Positions 21,760-29,714 of a stretch of DNA of 35,932 bases are shown here, one piece after another (within the stretch, counting starts at the first letter, position 1; each line of letters opens with the position of its first letter). The DNA lies in the NCBI GenBank assembly GCA_036522895.1, contig DATDEX010000313.1, positions 1 to 35,932 of the forward strand, written 5' to 3'. The DNA comes from JAIOPA01 sp036522895. Its GTDB lineage: Bacteria > Eisenbacteria > RBG-16-71-46. The notes beneath the pieces were generated by a model. The model made no database searches and had not been told where the DNA came from. It was given only the letters and a program-made list of their open reading frames with translations. The translations under genes and the position numbers were made by a program.

Positions 21760-23762
21760 GCGCGCGCGGCAGGGATGCCGGCGAGACGGCGAAGGCAGAA
21801 CGCGCGGCGCCACGTCCGCGTGCGAAGCGTGCAGGGTCGGGCGTCACCGCGGAGGAGATGGGGGCGCGCCAGCGCGAGATCTCGGTCTCCGAGTTCTTCA
21901 CCAAGAACCGGCACCTGCTGGGATTCGACAGCCCGCGCAAGGCGCTCCTCACCTGCGTCAAGGAAGCGGTGGACAATGCGCTCGACGCCTGCGAGGAAGG
22001 CGGCATCCTCCCCGATGTCGAGGTGAAGCTCGAGATCGTCGGCGAGGGTGGCACGCCGCCGCCGCCGAGCCAGGCTTCACGCTTCCGCATCACCGTCACC
22101 GACAACGGGCCCGGGATCGTGCGCCAGCAGATCCCCCGCGTGTTCGCGAAGCTGCTCTACGGATCCAAGTTCCACCGCCTGCGGCAGAGCCGCGGGCAGC
22201 AGGGCATCGGCATCTCCGCCGCCGGGATGTACAGCCAGCTCACCACCGGCAAGCCGGTGCAGATCATCTCGCGCACCAGCCCCAGGACCCCGGCGCACTA
22301 TTTCGAAGTCCAGATCGACACCCGGAAGAACGAGCCGCTCGTGCACGAGAACAAGAAGATCGCATGGGACCGGCCGCGCGGAACGCAGGTAACGCTCGAG
22401 GTCGAAGGCAAGTACCAGAAGGGGCGCACGTCGGTGGACGAATACCTCGACCAGATCGCGATCGCGAACCCGCACGTGTCGCTCACGTATCACACGGCAG
22501 AGGGCGAGACGCGGGGCTTCAAGCGCACCGTCGAGCAGCTGCCCGAACAGCCGCGCGAGATCAAGCCTCATCCCTACGGCATCGAGCTCGGCATGCTGCT
22601 CAAGATGCTGCATGACACGAGCAGCCACTCGCTCGCCGGATTCCTCGCCGCCGATTTCAGCCGGGTCTCGCCCCAGCTGGCGAAGCTGATCTGCAAGAAC
22701 GCGGGCGTCGCCCCGGGCTCGAAGCCCCGCGAGGTCACGGGCGACGCGGCCGAGGCGGTCTACAAGACACTCCAGGCCACGAGGATCATGGCGCCGCCCA
22801 CCAACTGCCTCTCTCCCATCGGCGAGAAGGCGATCCTCTCCGGGCTCTACCACCAGATCCAAGGCGAGTTTTACACCGCGGTCAGCCGCTCGCCCGCGGT
22901 GTATCGCGGCAACCCGTTCGCGATCGAGGCGGGACTCGCGTTCGGCAGCCGGCCGGCCGAGGGCGACAACGCCGAAGCGAAGTCGAAGGCAAAGGCGAAG
23001 CCAAAGGAGGAGGGGCTCCCGCTCGCCGAGGGCGAGGCGGACGAAAGCGATACCGAGCTCTCGCGCCTGATCCGCTACGCGAACCGCGTGCCGCTGCTCT
23101 ACCAGCAGTCCGCGTGCGCGACCTTCAAAGCGACGGTGGACACCACCTGGAAGAACTACGGCGTCAGCCAGTCGCGCGGCGCGCTTCCCCACGGGCCGAT
23201 GGTGATCTTCGTCCACATGGCGTCGGTGTGGGTGCCATTCACCAGCGAATCCAAGGAGGCGATCGCCGACTACGACGAGATCCGAAAGGAGATCACGCTG
23301 GCGCTGCGCGAGTGCGGACGGCGGCTCGGCGTGTTCCTCCGGCGACGCGGCAAGGCCCAGAGCGAGTTCCGGCGACGCAACATCTTCGAGCTCTACATCG
23401 AGGAGGTCGCGGAGGCCTGCAATCGCCTGAAGGGCGGCAAGCTCGCGACCCAGAAGCTGAAGGAGCAGCTGCAGAAGATCGCGAAGTCGAAAACCGGCGG
23501 TCTCAAGACCGACGAGCTGCTCGGCAAGACCGGCGCCGGGCCCGAGGGGCTGCCCGACTCGATCATCGTGACCGAGGACGGGATCGAGGGCGATGTCGCT
23601 GTCGCCGAGGCGGCCGCGGCGCCCGAAGCGCCTGAAACGGCAACGTTCACGGGCAACAAGAAGCCTGGCGCGAGATCCACGAGCAAGGCGTCCCGCGCCG
23701 CGAAGAAGAGCCCCAAGCAGAGCCCCAAGCAGAGCGCGAAGAAGAACCGGAAGAAGAGCTGA
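21711..23762 (+). CDS. top6B: DNA topoisomerase VI subunit B
   Basis: ATPase subunit of a type IIB topoisomerase, 683 aa from GTG 21711. The GHKL ATP site is complete: N box KEAVDNALDAC (residues 84-94), G1 box TDNGPGI (130-136), G2 box GQQGIGISAAG (162-172) and GTQV (224-227). The helix-two-turns-helix region follows (about 292-355), then the transducer domain (about 363-555) with its WKNYG loop at 480-484. A Lys/Glu-rich insertion (about 418-450) and a Lys/Ser/Pro tail (KKSPKQSPKQSAKKNRKKS) are extras. Two other starts are possible: CTG 21756 or ATG 21858, the latter leaving only the core. Family members begin about 15-35 residues before REISVSEFF, favouring an upstream start. Subunit A follows after 8 bp. 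Confidence 0.96.
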   Translation: MPARRSDGRSAGERVLSARGRDAGETAKAERAAPRPRAKRAGSGVTAEEMGARQREISVSEFFTKNRHLLGFDSPRKALLTCVKEAVDNALDACEEGGILPDVEVKLEIVGEGGTPPPPSQASRFRITVTDNGPGIVRQQIPRVFAKLLYGSKFHRLRQSRGQQGIGISAAGMYSQLTTGKPVQIISRTSPRTPAHYFEVQIDTRKNEPLVHENKKIAWDRPRGTQVTLEVEGKYQKGRTSVDEYLDQIAIANPHVSLTYHTAEGETRGFKRTVEQLPEQPREIKPHPYGIELGMLLKMLHDTSSHSLAGFLAADFSRVSPQLAKLICKNAGVAPGSKPREVTGDAAEAVYKTLQATRIMAPPTNCLSPIGEKAILSGLYHQIQGEFYTAVSRSPAVYRGNPFAIEAGLAFGSRPAEGDNAEAKSKAKAKPKEEGLPLAEGEADESDTELSRLIRYANRVPLLYQQSACATFKATVDTTWKNYGVSQSRGALPHGPMVIFVHMASVWVPFTSESKEAIADYDEIRKEITLALRECGRRLGVFLRRRGKAQSEFRRRNIFELYIEEVAEACNRLKGGKLATQKLKEQLQKIAKSKTGGLKTDELLGKTGAGPEGLPDSIIVTEDGIEGDVAVAEAAAAPEAPETATFTGNKKPGARSTSKASRAAKKSPKQSPKQSAKKNRKKS

Positions 23763-23770
23763 GGGATCCC

Positions 23771-24943
23771 ATGGCGAGAGCCAAGACCACGCGAAAAGCG
23801 GTCGAGCGCGCGACCGAGACCGAGACGGCCCCGGCGCCCAAGAAGAAGCGGAAGAAAGCGGCTTCCAGCGTCGAGACCAAGCTCGTGGGCATGGCCGACG
23901 TCGTCATCGAGGCGGCCCAGCGATCCCGGGATCCCGGCTTCGAGATCCCGATCCGCGCGCTCTCGAACGTCTCGTTCAATCCGCGCAAAGGCATGATCGA
24001 GATGGGCCGCAGGAAGCAGGAGCGCACCTTTTTCAACGTCGGCATGGCCAAGAAGTTCATGCAGACCATGCTGGTCGCCGACGCACTCGCCGAGCTCCAG
24101 CGCGCCGATCTCACCACCTCGCTGCGCGAGATCTATTACCGCACCAAGCACACCATCAAGAACTCCCAGGAGAACACGTTCGACACCCAGGACGAGTCCG
24201 ATCCCATCATCGAGGATCTAGAGGTGTCGCTCTCCGAGCTGCGCGAGGAGCTGCACGTGCGCGCCGAGAACGGCGGCAGCATCGTCGGGCCGCTCGTGCT
24301 GGGCGACGACGGCGACCGCGTGGACTGTTCACGACTCGGCAAAGGCGGCTACTCCGTCCCGTCGATCGTCGAGCCGGAGTACCTCGACATCCAGAAGTGC
24401 ACCGCCGACTTCCTCCTGGTGGTCGAGAAGGGCACGCAGTGGAACCGGCTCTCCGAAGACAAGTTCTGGAGGAAGTACAACTGCGTGCTTCTCACCGGCA
24501 ACGGCCAGCCGCCGCGCGGCGTGCGCCGGCTGGCGCGCCGGCTGCACGAGGAAAAGAAGCTCCCGGTCTACGTGCTCGTCGACAACGATCCGTGGGGCTA
24601 TTACATCTATTCGGTCATGAAGCAGGGCTCGATCAATCTTGCGTTCGAGAGCGAGCGCATGGCGATCCCCAAGGCCAAGTTCATCGGGCTCTCGAGCGCA
24701 GACCCCGAGCGCTATGAGCTCCCGCGCAACGTCGGCATCAAGCTCAACGAAAAGGACGTCTCGCGCGCCAAGGAGCTGCTCAACTACGCTTGGTTCCAGA
24801 AAAAGGATTGGCAGCAGGAGATCAAGCGCATGCTCACGAGCGGCCTCAAGTACGAACTCGACGCGCTCGCCAACAAGGACTTCCAGTTCCTGACCAAGAC
24901 CTACCTCCCCCGCAAGCTGAAGGAAGAGGACTGGCTGGACTAG
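23771..24943 (+). CDS. top6A: DNA topoisomerase VI subunit A (Spo11-like)
   Basis: DNA-cleaving subunit, 390 aa. The winged-helix 5Y-CAP domain carries TSLREIYYRTK, with the second Tyr (residue 123) as the catalytic one by analogy with Spo11 and archaeal Top6A. The Toprim domain has the Mg-binding Glu in VVEKGTQW (Glu219) and the Asp pair in VLVDNDPWGYY (Asp271, Asp273). All catalytic residues are thus present. A Lys/Glu-rich N-terminal tail of about 35 residues (KKKRKKAASS) precedes the fold and matches the basic tail of subunit B. The start ATG 23771 has GAGG overlapping the subunit B stop. The two subunits form an A2B2 enzyme that relaxes and decatenates DNA by duplex breakage. Confidence 0.97.
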   Translation: MARAKTTRKAVERATETETAPAPKKKRKKAASSVETKLVGMADVVIEAAQRSRDPGFEIPIRALSNVSFNPRKGMIEMGRRKQERTFFNVGMAKKFMQTMLVADALAELQRADLTTSLREIYYRTKHTIKNSQENTFDTQDESDPIIEDLEVSLSELREELHVRAENGGSIVGPLVLGDDGDRVDCSRLGKGGYSVPSIVEPEYLDIQKCTADFLLVVEKGTQWNRLSEDKFWRKYNCVLLTGNGQPPRGVRRLARRLHEEKKLPVYVLVDNDPWGYYIYSVMKQGSINLAFESERMAIPKAKFIGLSSADPERYELPRNVGIKLNEKDVSRAKELLNYAWFQKKDWQQEIKRMLTSGLKYELDALANKDFQFLTKTYLPRKLKEEDWLD

Positions 24944-25057
24944 GAACCCCCTTCAGTGCCGCCCTGCCCGCGGGCGCGACCACGGGTATCAAGTCCGGGT
25001 AAGCGATGTCCGATGACAGAGGGAGACACGTCGCTCTCGTCCCTCACGGAGGGCCGC

Positions 25058-26881
25058 ATGCCCCCGGATCGCGTCCCCTCGTCCTCCGGCCGCGCCAGCG
25101 CTCGCGCCAACGAGAGGCTGGAACCCCACCTCGCGGACGTCGCAACCTGGCTCGGGCAGTTCACGCGCACGCTCAAGACGTGCCGGCTCTACGAGGCGCG
25201 CAACCCGAACGCGGCCCGCTTTCGGGTGGAACTCGCCGGGACCCTGGGCGCGCTGCTCGATCGACACGGCTCGTTCCGGCTCGAGTTCACCGCCAACCAG
25301 GTGCTCTGCGACGAGCAGGCGGTGGCGACCGCCACATCGCGCGATGACAACTTCGCCATGCCGTTCTTCCGCGACGGCCTGTACGCGCTCTCATTCCGGC
25401 CCGGCATGGAGCCAACCGAGCTCGAGCGGCTGCTCGACATCCTGCTGCGCGTCACCGCGCGGGCCGGCGACGGGCGCGAGGACCTGGTCACGCTGCTCTG
25501 GGACGCGGATCTCCCGCACCTTGGGGTCTCGTACGTCTCGGCAGAGACCGACACGGATCTGGGCGACGCAGCCGATCCGCTCCCCGAAGACGCGTTCACG
25601 CCGCGCGGCCGGCTCATGCCGTGGCCCGCGCGTGAGGCGGCGTCGGAGAGCGGCGAGCTCGGCGCGGGCAGCCGCTACGGTTCCGCGGGCCAGCCCGGCA
25701 GCGTCGCAGGCGACGCATCCACGGGTCGCTCCGCGAACGAGACGCCGGGCGCGCACAGCGAAGACTGGCCGATTGCCGAGGCCGAGGCCGACCTCGAGCA
25801 CGCGTACGCCTCGCTCGATGCCACGAGCGCGGAGGACGTGGACGCATTCGTGGCCCGCATGCACCTCGAACGCGGCGAGCCGGTCGCGATGGCGGCGATC
25901 GCTCTCGTTCGCGACGCGCTGCGGGCGCAGGCGAACGACCAGGATCGGGAGGACTTCGTCGAGATGCTCGAGCGCGTGTTGCGCGATGCGATCGTCGACG
26001 CGCGCTGGACAGAGGCCGGTGAGGTCGTCGCATACCTGGGCGAGTGTACTGCCGGCTACTGGGACGCGACGTTGCTCGTGCATGACTTCGCGCAGCCCGA
26101 TTCGGTCGCGACGAACGCGTTGGTCCGGCACCTTGACGAGGCGCCGATCGACGAGACGAACGAGTTCGCGGCATTCGCGCGCGGGCTGGGCGCCAGTGCG
26201 ATCGAGTGGCTCATGGGCATCGTCGCGCTCGCGAAACAGCAGCGCACGCGCCGCGTGCTCCTCCGCACGCTCATCGAGATGTGTGCCGGCAATCCCGAGC
26301 GCCTGGCCCCGTGGGTGGGCGATCCCCGGTGGTTCGTGGTCCGCAACGCGGTGCACGTGATCGGCGCCGCCGAGGGCCGTGTGCCGGTCGGGATGTTCGC
26401 ACCGCTCGTGACGCACCCCGAAACCCGCGTGCGACGGGAGGTGATCACGGCCCTCGCACACGCGGAGCCCGACGATGCACGGCCGCTGCTGCTGCAGCTC
26501 GTGAGCGATCCCGATGCGTCCCTACGCGCGCGGGCGTTGCACCGCCTCGGCTCGCGACGCGACGCGCACGTTTCCAAGGCGCTGCTGCGAATCGTCAACG
26601 AGCCGGGCTTCCGCAAGCGGCCCGAGGAGGAGATCCGTCCGGTGCTGTCGGCGCTCGGCGGCTGCTCGCTCGACGACGCGCTTCCGGCGCTCGAGGAGGA
26701 GCTCTTCGAATCGATCGGCTTCCTGGGCGGCAGCACGGCATACCAGCAGGCCATCGCGCGCTGCATCGCGCGCATCGGCACTCCCGCCGCACAGCTGCTG
26801 CTGGACTGCGGTGCGCGCTCACGGCATGCCTCGGTGCGCGAAGCCTGCAGGCTCGCCCAGAGGGGCTCCGGCCATGCGTGA
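25058..26881 (+). CDS. HEAT-repeat protein sharing an N-terminal module with the HD-GYP protein
   Basis: 607 residues from ATG 25058, which has GGAGG five bases upstream; the frame is open back to ATG 25013 and 24956. The N-terminal module (residues about 20-140) contains LKTCRLYEARNPNAARFRVE, VLCDEQAV and YALSFRPGMEPTELERLL, and resembles the first 130 residues of the downstream HD-GYP protein. An acidic, low-complexity linker follows (about 165-245). The C-terminal half is alpha-solenoid, with HEAT-like repeats MFAPLVTHPETRVRREVITA, LLQLVSDPDASLRARALHRL and HASVREACRLAQ. HEAT solenoids bind proteins; no catalytic motif is visible. It overlaps the next gene by 8 bp, so the two products probably work together. 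Confidence 0.82.
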   Translation: MPPDRVPSSSGRASARANERLEPHLADVATWLGQFTRTLKTCRLYEARNPNAARFRVELAGTLGALLDRHGSFRLEFTANQVLCDEQAVATATSRDDNFAMPFFRDGLYALSFRPGMEPTELERLLDILLRVTARAGDGREDLVTLLWDADLPHLGVSYVSAETDTDLGDAADPLPEDAFTPRGRLMPWPAREAASESGELGAGSRYGSAGQPGSVAGDASTGRSANETPGAHSEDWPIAEAEADLEHAYASLDATSAEDVDAFVARMHLERGEPVAMAAIALVRDALRAQANDQDREDFVEMLERVLRDAIVDARWTEAGEVVAYLGECTAGYWDATLLVHDFAQPDSVATNALVRHLDEAPIDETNEFAAFARGLGASAIEWLMGIVALAKQQRTRRVLLRTLIEMCAGNPERLAPWVGDPRWFVVRNAVHVIGAAEGRVPVGMFAPLVTHPETRVRREVITALAHAEPDDARPLLLQLVSDPDASLRARALHRLGSRRDAHVSKALLRIVNEPGFRKRPEEEIRPVLSALGGCSLDDALPALEEELFESIGFLGGSTAYQQAIARCIARIGTPAAQLLLDCGARSRHASVREACRLAQRGSGHA

Positions 26882-28328
26882 CGACCCCCGCGCGGGACGC
26901 GAGGCATTCGAGCCGGCCGCGCTGTCGGCCCGGGATCGTGACGCCGCGCTGGCGCTGATCCAACGGCTGCACGGCGTGATCAAGAGCCTCAAGCTCTACG
27001 ATCCCGGCCATGCGGCGCTCCGCACGCAGCTCGAGGAGCTGCTGAAGGTCGTGCGCGAGATGGAGCGCGACGAGGTGTCGTTGCTCGGCGTGGGCGGCTA
27101 CTGCTATGTCAACGGCGTGCGCCTGCGGCCCGAGGCCGCCCACCTCTCGATCGTTCGCGGCGTACTCGAGGAGCTCGAGCTGCGGCACGTGGGCGGCCTG
27201 CGGTTCTCGCCCACGCTGAGCGCCGAGACGCTGCAGGCCTTCCTGCGCGTCTTTCACGCGGAGCGCACCGAGCACGCGTCGGACGCGATCGAAGCCGCAA
27301 TCGACCGGGGGCGCCTCCACGGCATCCGGCTCATCCCCGCCCGCTCCTCCGGCGCGCTCTCCGACGCGGATGCCGACGCGGCGGCCGCCGGCGACGAGCG
27401 CCGCTTCACGCGTCTCGTCTTCGACCGGGCGGTGAGCGGCACACGCGAGCTGCTCGCACGCTCGGCGCGCACGGGGCAGCTGGCACTGCTGCAGGCGCGG
27501 CGCGTCGTGCAACCGATCGTAGACCAGCTGTTGCGCCAGCGGACCTCGCTCGTGGGCCTGACCGCGATGAAGCGCCACGACGCCTATACGCTTGCGCACT
27601 GCGTCAACGTCAGCATCCTCGCGGTGCGGATGGGGCAGTTCCTCGGCCTCTCGCGCGGCGAGCTCGCGGCTATCGGCACGGCCGGCTTGCTGCACGACGT
27701 GGGCAAGATTCGCGTGGACCCCGACGTGCTGCGCAAGCCCGGCCCGCTCGCTGACGCCGAGTGGGCGGCGTTGCGTCGCCACCCGCTCGAGGGCCTGCGC
27801 CTGATCAGCCACTTCTCGGTCACGTCCGAGCTGATGCTCGATGCGATGCGCGTCGCCTTCGAGCACCATATGAACGTCGATCACTCCGGCTACCCGGCGA
27901 TCGAGCATCCACGCGAGCTCGGCTCGTTCTCGCGCATCGTCGCGGTCGCCGACCGCTTCGACGCCGCGACGGCCCACCGTTCACACGTGGCGCGCCCGCT
28001 GACGCCGCACGAAGCGCTGCGCATGCTCGTGGGGCAGGGCGACACCCGGATGGACCGCGCCGTGCGCTGGGCCCTCGTGCAGGCCCTCGGGCTCTATCCC
28101 GCCGGGACGCTGTTGCGGACCCGGGCCGGCAGGCTGCTGCTCAGCCTGAGCCCGAGTACGACCGACCTGCGCCGCCCCATCTGCAGGCCCCTCGAGGTGA
28201 CGCCCGAGGGCGCCGTTCGCCTGCATCTCGAGCTCCACGAAGCGCCGATCGCGCCGGATGACGTCGTGGCACAAGTGATCGCTCCCGAGGAGCTGGGCGC
28301 GGACGTCGAGGAACTGCTGGCGGCGTAG
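26874..28328 (+). CDS. HD-GYP domain protein (putative cyclic-di-GMP phosphodiesterase) with N-terminal module
   Basis: 484 residues from ATG 26874, which overlaps the HEAT gene by 8 bp. The N-terminal module (residues 25-130) reads HGVIKSLKLYDPGHAALRTQ, LGVGGYCYVNGVRL, GLRFSPTLSAETLQAFL, matching the layout of the partner. The HD-GYP domain lies at about 230-400: AHCVNV (His242), LLHDVGKIR (His274, Asp275), RRHPLEG (His303), and HHMNVDHSGYP (331-341), where the usual DGSGYP is DHSGYP. Metal ligands are otherwise kept, so activity on c-di-GMP is plausible but not certain. A beta-rich tail (about 425-484) is of unknown role. Confidence 0.88.
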   Translation: MRDDPRAGREAFEPAALSARDRDAALALIQRLHGVIKSLKLYDPGHAALRTQLEELLKVVREMERDEVSLLGVGGYCYVNGVRLRPEAAHLSIVRGVLEELELRHVGGLRFSPTLSAETLQAFLRVFHAERTEHASDAIEAAIDRGRLHGIRLIPARSSGALSDADADAAAAGDERRFTRLVFDRAVSGTRELLARSARTGQLALLQARRVVQPIVDQLLRQRTSLVGLTAMKRHDAYTLAHCVNVSILAVRMGQFLGLSRGELAAIGTAGLLHDVGKIRVDPDVLRKPGPLADAEWAALRRHPLEGLRLISHFSVTSELMLDAMRVAFEHHMNVDHSGYPAIEHPRELGSFSRIVAVADRFDAATAHRSHVARPLTPHEALRMLVGQGDTRMDRAVRWALVQALGLYPAGTLLRTRAGRLLLSLSPSTTDLRRPICRPLEVTPEGAVRLHLELHEAPIAPDDVVAQVIAPEELGADVEELLAA

Positions 28329-28335
28329 ACGGGGA

Positions 28336-28450
28336 CGCAGCTCCAGTAGGCGACTTCGCGCTTACCGGCATCTTCGTAGCTGCCGACGCTGCCCACGACC
28401 TGCCCGTCGCAGACGATGGTCTTGTTGACGATCAGGCGCGCAGTCGAACG
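28336..28450 (-). pseudogene. Remnant of a GNAT acetyltransferase gene
   Basis: The minus strand reads ARLIVNKTIVCDGQVVGSVG then SYEDAGKREVAYW, the middle strands of a GNAT domain (VxGxVVGSxxSYE..GKxEVxYW). It stops before the acetyl-CoA-binding loop, and no start or complete frame is present. It is antisense to, and just past, the HD-GYP stop. The surrounding 28329-28736 gap otherwise holds repeat copy B and repeat R2, and no gene. Confidence 0.6.
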
Positions 28451-28533
28451 ATACGTGTGGGGCGGCGGCCTTGGCGCAGTCCAAGTTTGTGACTACCGCC
28501 GCGCGAAGTGATCCCAACCTGCAGCCGCCCTCC

Positions 28534-28574
28534 CCGCCACCGTCCCGCCCGACCACGCCCACTGAAAGTTGAAT
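28534..28574 (+). repeat. Dispersed repeat, copy B
   Basis: 38/41 identical to copy C and 34/41 to copy A. On the minus strand it reads FNFQWAWSGGTVAG, almost the BaiN C-terminus FNFQWAWSSGMVAG found in copy C. It stands in non-coding DNA next to a GNAT remnant, so it is a duplicated scrap of that gene end or a common repeat. Confidence 0.75.
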
Positions 28575-28659
28575 GCCGGTTCAGGGGCGAGACCATGCGT
28601 CGCGATCAGGCACTATTCGTTCGGATCGGCGAACGCCAGAGGTTGCGTGACGATCGATC

Positions 28660-28711
28660 GCGACAGATGGCGGCGGATGATTGCGGATGGTTTTCGCAAA
28701 ATTCTGACACA
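28660..28711 (+). repeat. 52-bp direct repeat, copy R2
   Basis: 41 of 52 bases match R1 (21047-21098) in the same orientation, without gaps. It lies about 85 bp after copy B and just downstream of the alpha/beta hydrolase gene's end (28737). With R1 it brackets the topoisomerase VI block. Confidence 0.7.
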
Positions 28712-28736
28712 GCGTTGCCCCGGCTACGCGCGGCGG

Positions 28737-29609
28737 CTAGTGGGGCAGGTCGGTGGCCTCGGCGAGAAACTCCTCGACCAGCCCCGCGGTCGCCTCGATC
28801 GCCCCCGGGCGCCTCGGCGCGGTGATCTCGCCGAGATAGTCCCCATGCGCGCCCGGCAGGACCAGCAGCCGCGCGCTCCCGATCAGGCGCGAGAGCTCGA
28901 GCGCGTGCTCAGGCGTCACGATGTCGTGGTCGCCGCAGATGACCAGGGTGGACGCCTTGACGCCGCGCACCTGATCGTCGGGCAGGTCGGTGAACGCGCG
29001 CATCCGCTCGAGGTCACGGTCGTGCATGCGGCGCAGCGCCGCGGTGTCGGGGTTCACGCGCAGAAACTCGGCCTTGAGCGCGGCGGGCATGCCGTCGAAG
29101 TTGGCGTTCGCCATCATCGGCCAGAACCAGCTCTGTGCTCCAGCGCGCTTGGTGAACGATGAAGCGAAGACGAGCTTCCGTACGCGCTCGGGATGCCGGA
29201 TCGCCACGAGCAGCGCGTTGCTCGCGCCGTTGCTGAAACCCATCAGGTCGGCCTTGGCGATGTCGAGCTGCTCCAGCGCTGCCGCGACATCGTCCGCGCT
29301 CTGCTCGAAGCGCTCGGGACCAGGATGCGTGCTTGAGCGGCCGTGCCCCTGTTCTTCGAACGCGATGACCCGCCGGTGGCGCGAGATCAGCGGCAAGAAC
29401 CGCCCGAACGTGGCCTGAATCGTCGAGCCGCCGCCCGGCAGGAGGACGAGCGGCGTGCCGACCGCGGGGCCGTACTGCTCATGGTAGAGCGCGATGCCGT
29501 TGACCGTGACGTGGCCGGTGGAGTGGTGTGAAGTCATGATCGGATGTGCCGCCATGGTCGCAGCCGCCGGGACCGCGGCGAGCAGGGTGGTCAGCAGAGA
29601 CGATCGCAT
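28737..29609 (-). CDS. Secreted or periplasmic alpha/beta hydrolase
   Basis: About 290 residues. The likely signal peptide is residues 1-22 (MRSSLLTTLLAAVPAAATMA). The fold then follows: GTPLVLLPGGGSTI (oxyanion region), VIAFEEQGHGRS, nucleophile elbow GFSNGAS (Ser about 126), the acid in VICGDHDIVTPEHALELS, and catalytic His in LPGAHGDYLGE. The elbow has Asn after Ser, seen in parts of the family. The substrate is unknown. A GTG two codons upstream (29615) is an alternative start with a slightly better spaced AAGG. The gene is downstream of the BaiN-like gene on the same strand, with a 100-bp gap. Confidence 0.88.
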   Translation of the reverse strand: MRSSLLTTLLAAVPAAATMAAHPIMTSHHSTGHVTVNGIALYHEQYGPAVGTPLVLLPGGGSTIQATFGRFLPLISRHRRVIAFEEQGHGRSSTHPGPERFEQSADDVAAALEQLDIAKADLMGFSNGASNALLVAIRHPERVRKLVFASSFTKRAGAQSWFWPMMANANFDGMPAALKAEFLRVNPDTAALRRMHDRDLERMRAFTDLPDDQVRGVKASTLVICGDHDIVTPEHALELSRLIGSARLLVLPGAHGDYLGEITAPRRPGAIEATAGLVEEFLAEATDLPH

Positions 29610-29714
29610 AGGCACCGCACCTTACCGCACGGAGCGACTCGCGCAAGCCACGTTGACCACGCCATCCCGAGGCCACGCGTACCGAGCCGTATCTGCCGCC
29701 CGCAGCGGTTCAAC

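Noticed and set aside
21711..24943. Topoisomerase VI genes as archaeal contamination or mis-assembly
   Set aside because: Base composition and codon style match the neighbours, both flanks are bacterial genes, and the sequences have the bacterial-type REISVSEFF opening as I recall it.
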